DNA of 64,000 bases, from the NCBI GenBank assembly GCA_034509925.1, contig CM067537.1, forward strand, positions 6,706,001 through 6,770,000, written 5' to 3'. Shown one piece after another: positions 59,986 to 64,000 of this stretch (position 1 is its first letter; each line of letters starts with the position of its first letter). Position numbers and translations under genes: made by a program. The stretch is from Hirudinaria manillensis (Eukaryota; Annelida; Clitellata; Hirudinida; Hirudinidae). The notes under the pieces are model-generated. The model had not been told where the DNA came from. It saw only the letters and a program-made list of their open reading frames with translations, and searched no databases.

Positions 59986-61623
59986 TTAGTTATTTTTAAA
60001 GAAATAATCGATCGTCTTGAACTGGGGCCTAGGACTGTCCATCCTACGACCGCAAAATGGAGTGTTCGGTCTGTCCGTCCGAGCGGTGAATGAGACGCGC
60101 GCGTCATCACACCTTAGCTGCTCCAGTTGAACATCCGTCTGCCTGGAATCCACCATGTCGATGTCAGATATGGAAGCTGCCTTCTGACAAATCGGCAGGC
60201 CATAGACTACTCCAACGTACCGACGCTGCTGGAAGTGTGACGTCACCGTGGAATATGAAGACGACGACGAGGAGGAGGCTTTCTTCTTGGAAGGACTTTC
60301 TTCTTCCAGCTCCTTCTCGGGTTCCTCGAGGATCTTCTGCAGTTGATTTCTGACGCTCAGTCGCTTCTTGTAGCGATCGAGTCGGCTCGGTGTCTGGGCT
60401 TGGAGTTTATCTACAGGCTCCAGGATTTCACCCTGACGAACTTGGATCGCTTTGTCCATCTTCGGAGGACCTTGGAAAGACGTCCATGCGTCTCTGGTCA
60501 GAGGCGTCGTCTGAGTCTGTTGCTGCTGGGTGACGTTTTGTTGGGCGAGTCGATGTTGCTGTAGCTGGAGTTGCTGGTGCAGTTGAAGCAAGGAATGAGA
60601 TTGAATTGTAGACGAGGCGAGACCGGCATCGGCGCCGATCTCGCAAAACGGTTGGAGAGAGGGGAGTGACTGGGTGAGCCATGACGGGAAGAATTCCTCC
60701 TTCCTTCTCGGAGTTGAAGTTCCACGACTGACGAAGGAGGCGTGACGCGTCTTCTCCTGCTGCCATGCGTCGTTCTTGCGGAAAGTGGCTGCCGCCAGCG
60801 TCTGATAAGCTGCAGCTATTTCCGCTCCCGTGACGGCCGTCGTTACGAATCTCCTGCCGCTCTTCCTACTCTGAATGGATTGCTTCAAGCAGGCGGTGGT
60901 TCTCTGGTAGTTGACCGATTGATTGATTGACTCCTGAGAGGTTGACGTATTGGCAGTCAATGGGAACAGAGTTCTGGGTCGTTCGAGCTTCTTCAAGAAG
61001 ACCTCTGTCGAAATGGGCGATGTGGTTGTCGACGATTCACTGCAATTCGTGGATCTCATTTCGTTACCGGATTCTCTCTTCATCTCAGCCTCCTCCTCCT
61101 TCTCAGTGATACGTTTCGTCGAATTGTTGTTGGAATCCGATGAAATAGAGCGGTTAAAAGGAGGACGATTCAAACCTTGACGATTCTCTTTCTCGCAAAC
61201 GACATCAAACGTCGACGGAGAATCGTTCTCGACCTTGCGCGGGATTCTGTTCCCGTCGGCCCTGAGACAGTCCAGAAGTCCGAGAAGGATGCCGTAGAAA
61301 TTCTTTAACCTGGCCACGAAACTCTCCACCCCTCCCTGGTTTTGAACGCCGTCCGTACGGATCGGTAGCTGCGTGAAAGCGGTGAACGAGAGACCCCTGT
61401 CGAAAACCTGCTCCAACATCTTAGCCATTCCGAATAGTTGCTCTTCCAGATCGTAAAGAAGGTTTTTGGCCGACTTTTCCGTCGCAACTGTTGTATAGAA
61501 TGCGTAGTCGTTGTCGTTGACGATGTTGCTGCCGCTACTGCTGCTGCTGTTGCTCCTGTTGATGGTGTTACTGCTGTTGTTGATGCTGAGGACAGACGTC
61601 ACATCGAGTTCCATGGTTATCAT
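59986..61623 (-). CDS. Unrecognised 545-codon protein, Ser/Gln-rich, intronless as seen
   Basis: A single long frame with normal codon composition, very unlike the AT-rich repeats around it, so I take it as a real exon or gene. The first ATG is at 61623; the fourth codon is an ATG in a strong context (ACCATGG at 61614) and may be the true start. Residues about 49-120 look helical (LLYDLEEQLFGMAKMLEQVF, VESFVARLKNFYGILLGLLD), a possible conserved folded part. Then come poly-Ser/Asn stretches, a Gln/Leu-rich block (LLQLHQQLQLQQHRLAQQ), a charged KKRLSVRNQLQKILEEPEKE helix, and a C-terminal segment YVGVVYGLPICQKAASISDI. I do not recognise the family and give no function. It could be the first large exon of a longer gene continuing to the left. 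Confidence 0.6.
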   Translation of the reverse strand: MITMELDVTSVLSINNSSNTINRSNSSSSSGSNIVNDNDYAFYTTVATEKSAKNLLYDLEEQLFGMAKMLEQVFDRGLSFTAFTQLPIRTDGVQNQGGVESFVARLKNFYGILLGLLDCLRADGNRIPRKVENDSPSTFDVVCEKENRQGLNRPPFNRSISSDSNNNSTKRITEKEEEAEMKRESGNEMRSTNCSESSTTTSPISTEVFLKKLERPRTLFPLTANTSTSQESINQSVNYQRTTACLKQSIQSRKSGRRFVTTAVTGAEIAAAYQTLAAATFRKNDAWQQEKTRHASFVSRGTSTPRRKEEFFPSWLTQSLPSLQPFCEIGADAGLASSTIQSHSLLQLHQQLQLQQHRLAQQNVTQQQQTQTTPLTRDAWTSFQGPPKMDKAIQVRQGEILEPVDKLQAQTPSRLDRYKKRLSVRNQLQKILEEPEKELEEESPSKKKASSSSSSSYSTVTSHFQQRRYVGVVYGLPICQKAASISDIDMVDSRQTDVQLEQLRCDDARVSFTARTDRPNTPFCGRRMDSPRPQFKTIDYFFKNN

Positions 61624-61866
61624 CGTTGCTGTTGTTGTTGTTGTTATTATTGCTGTGTTGTTGTTGTTGCTGTCTTGAGCCTTAAGTGAAAAACCACTTG
61701 TTTATGTCATCCAATCAGCGCTTTTTTTTAATTGCCTTTCGGTTCGATGTTTCCTAATAAACTGTTGTGGACTGCGTAATTAAAAACTGATATTCATGCG
61801 TGATCGTCATTGAGTTTTCATTTAGCTGAGTGATTACATTAACATTGAATGATTGCATGATTTACA

Positions 61867-62135
61867 ATGAGTGGATTTACATTTACAGTGAATGGATTTA
61901 CATTTACAGTGAATGGATTTGCATTTACAATGAATGGATTTACATTTACAATGAATGGATTTACATTTACCATGAATGAATTTACATTTACCATGAATGA
62001 ATTTACATTTACCATGAATGAATTTACATTTACAATGAATGAATTTTCATTTACAATGAATGGATTTAAATTTACAGTGAATGAATTTACATTTACAATG
62101 AATGGATTTACATTAACAATGAATGAATTTGCATT
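61867..62135. repeat. 21-bp minisatellite, about 13 copies
   Basis: Unit GGATTTACATTTACAATGAAT with small changes. As 21 is a multiple of three it gives an open seven-residue repeat (GFTFTMN) without the codon bias or conservation expected of a real protein. Confidence 0.9.
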
Positions 62136-63052
62136 ACGTCTTGTAATACGTAATCAATGCCAGTATGCAGGTCGATTTGCAGATTATCATTTTTTATGTC
62201 TTTTTCTGTCTTATCATTACCTTATTTTTTTACTTTCGTTATTATTTATTTTTTAAACTGCTTCTGTTGATGCTAGAGACGTTGTTAGATCCTTTATGCG
62301 TTTACTATCAAATAATAAATTGATTTCTTAATCAATAACATCTATTAATAACAATAAAGATAATAATAATAATATTAATAATAATAAAGAGTTATGCTAC
62401 CATACTTAAAACAGGCAGCATTTTATTGCATTAGGAGCATTAAGAGTTAGTACGAAAATTTTTGGATTAGGGCATCATAAAAATAACACAAATTTTCACT
62501 TATCATCATCATCATTATCATCGTGGCGTCATCGCCATCATCATCATCAAAGACCATTCTTTTCCAGCAACTATCAATCGGCAGTCATGTACGTGCTGTG
62601 ATCATCATCATCATCATCGTCGTCGTCATCATCATCATCATCATCGTCGTCGTCGTCGTCACCGTCATCATCACAAACATTTCCAAGATTCTTGTAATTA
62701 CCGTCATCATCATCATGATCATGATCATCATCATCATGATCACCGTGTCTATTACATCAATAATTACATTACAAATAATAATAACTTTTAATGACTCAAA
62801 CGGTTTCTGACATCATTAACCACTTCTGTAGTTCAATTTCCCCGTCCCCTCTCTTTATTATTGTCATCATCTCTCCAATACTCTTTCTCTCTGCTCGTCT
62901 GTTCATCACAAGAATAACAAAGTGTTTTCGAGATGCTGGCAACTCACTAACTACTAACCACGTAAACGTTGATAGTGAAATCAAAACAAACTAATTAACC
63001 TAACTAATTAATATTCACGACTAATTACGTAACTGCCTAAATTCCTAATTGT

Positions 63053-63188
63053 TAATGAATATTAATTATCATTGATTAATATTAATTAGCATTGATTAAT
63101 ATTAATTAGCATTGATTAATATTAATTAGCATTGATTAATATTAATTAGCATTGATTAATATTAATTAGCATTGATTAATATTAATTA
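63053..63188. repeat. 20-bp tandem repeat ATTGATTAATATTAATTAGC
   Basis: About six or seven near-perfect copies, AT-rich. The unit contains the palindrome TTAATATTAA. Confidence 0.9.
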
Positions 63189-63529
63189 TACCGTCTATTG
63201 TAATTATTTCATCCATCTATTCATCCACCCCTTCACTCAGTCATTCATTCAAGTCCACTCATACTATTGAGTATTTTGTTAGCGAGCCAGGAACAAAAAG
63301 CTTCTCTCACGATAAACCATCATTGTCGTTGTCGTCATCAGCATCGTCATCATCACCATCGTCACCATCGTCATCATCACCATCGTCATCATCATCGTCG
63401 TCGTGAATAATTTTCAACGATCACTTCCTCCATCCATTCATCAGATTAATAGTCTGCATTCTTGCACCTGTCAACCGATGAACAAAATGGAAGACGACGA
63501 TGATGATGATGGTGATGATGATGATGATG

Positions 63530-63588
<59 letters not shown>

Positions 63589-63589
63589 C
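63530..63589. repeat. (ATT)n microsatellite
   Basis: About 20 ATT units preceded by GATGATGAT repeats. Confidence 0.9.
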
Positions 63590-64000
63590 ATTGTTATTGT
63601 TGTTTTGTTTTTTTTAAATCGTTATTATTACAATTTATTGAGTTGGCGCCGATGATTATGACGATGACGACGACGACGATGATGTCTGAGGAAACACGAT
63701 CGTCAGCAATTAGCTTCAAAAACTTCTGCTTCTGAAATGAACTGGAGTCAGGAAATGAATTCCAGTTTGCACTTGGAAAGGAAAAGACGATCGAAACAAA
63801 CACGTGACGTCACTCTGACGTAATTAACGATAATGGAGGACGATAATGCACTCCATTGATGGATACATGATCACGTGAATGATGATGCTGAGGACGATAC
63901 CGGTGGTGATAGTGATGTCGATGATGGTGATGCCAACGTCGGCGATGAGATATGATGATTGTGGATGGTGATGAACCCTAAGATAAGTCATATTTTAATT

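Larger units (their letters stand above)
61624..64000. other. Repeat-rich right end of the window
   Basis: Contains a TTG/GTT-rich block just upstream of the 61623 start (61625-61675), a 21-bp minisatellite, CAT/CGT repeats (62505-62745, 63335-63405), a 20-bp repeat and a TTA array (63530-63589). The plus frames here are repeat translations. I see no gene. Confidence 0.5.

Noticed and set aside
60090..61180. Plus-strand frames opposite the 545-codon ORF
   Set aside because: Several short, unlinked frames with no domain, antisense to the longer frame.
61867..62256. 129-codon frame with a GFTFTMN repeat
   Set aside because: A 21-bp minisatellite; open only because the unit is a multiple of three.
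63053..63188. Regular direct repeats that could suggest a CRISPR array
   Set aside because: Contiguous 20-bp tandem units with no unique spacers, in a eukaryotic genome.

Overview
This window is animal (metazoan) nuclear DNA. All but two of the protein genes are split by GT-AG introns. The window is AT-rich outside exons and crowded with microsatellites (TTA, GATG, ATTAT, AAAC and similar). The gene set (Scribble, TRNT1, Caprin, a CCN matricellular protein, an innexin, SUPT3H, INPP5E, a LIM/villin-headpiece protein) is bilaterian. A true innexin argues against a vertebrate. A lophotrochozoan such as an annelid or leech fits best, but the species is inferred and not proven.

Layout: 1-4648 (+) 3' half of scribble, with PDZ3-PDZ4 and the C terminus. 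6822-8885 (+) an intronless MULE-like transposase-derived ORF. 9364-12772 (-) TRNT1, 8 exons. 14092-16839 (+) caprin, 8 exons. 18784-26190 (-) a CCN-family gene, 6 exons, with all four CCN modules. 28876-30764 (+) a secreted PAN/C-type-lectin protein. 34353-39710 (+) an innexin, 6 exons. 41390-43782 (-) SUPT3H, 9 exons. 44187-49333 (+) INPP5E, about 12 exons. 49970-56121 (+) an ABLIM/UNC-115-like protein with two LIM domains and a C-terminal villin headpiece. 59986-61623 (-) an unrecognised 545-codon ORF. The gaps are repeats and featureless AT-rich DNA.

Most exon models were built by joining reading frames at visible splice sites and checking that intron phases close. Total lengths come out in frame (TRNT1 528 aa, caprin 549, CCN 481, lectin 275, innexin 415, SUPT3H 307, INPP5E 681, LIM/VHP 540). 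The weakest joins are INPP5E exon 3/4, the last scribble exons, and one acceptor in the LIM/VHP gene.

The genes are not an operon or pathway. TRNT1/caprin and SUPT3H/INPP5E are divergent pairs; the SUPT3H and INPP5E start codons are only 404 bp apart, so a shared promoter is likely. I found no defence island, CRISPR array, tRNA or rRNA gene. The most notable observations are: a hidden last INPP5E exon that supplies the CaaX box; a partly duplicated SUPT3H exon inside its own intron, plus a microsatellite-encoded Tyr/His tail on that protein; the missing first catalytic Asp in the transposase-like ORF; a G3BP-binding-like motif in caprin; and tandem repeats placed against splice sites.
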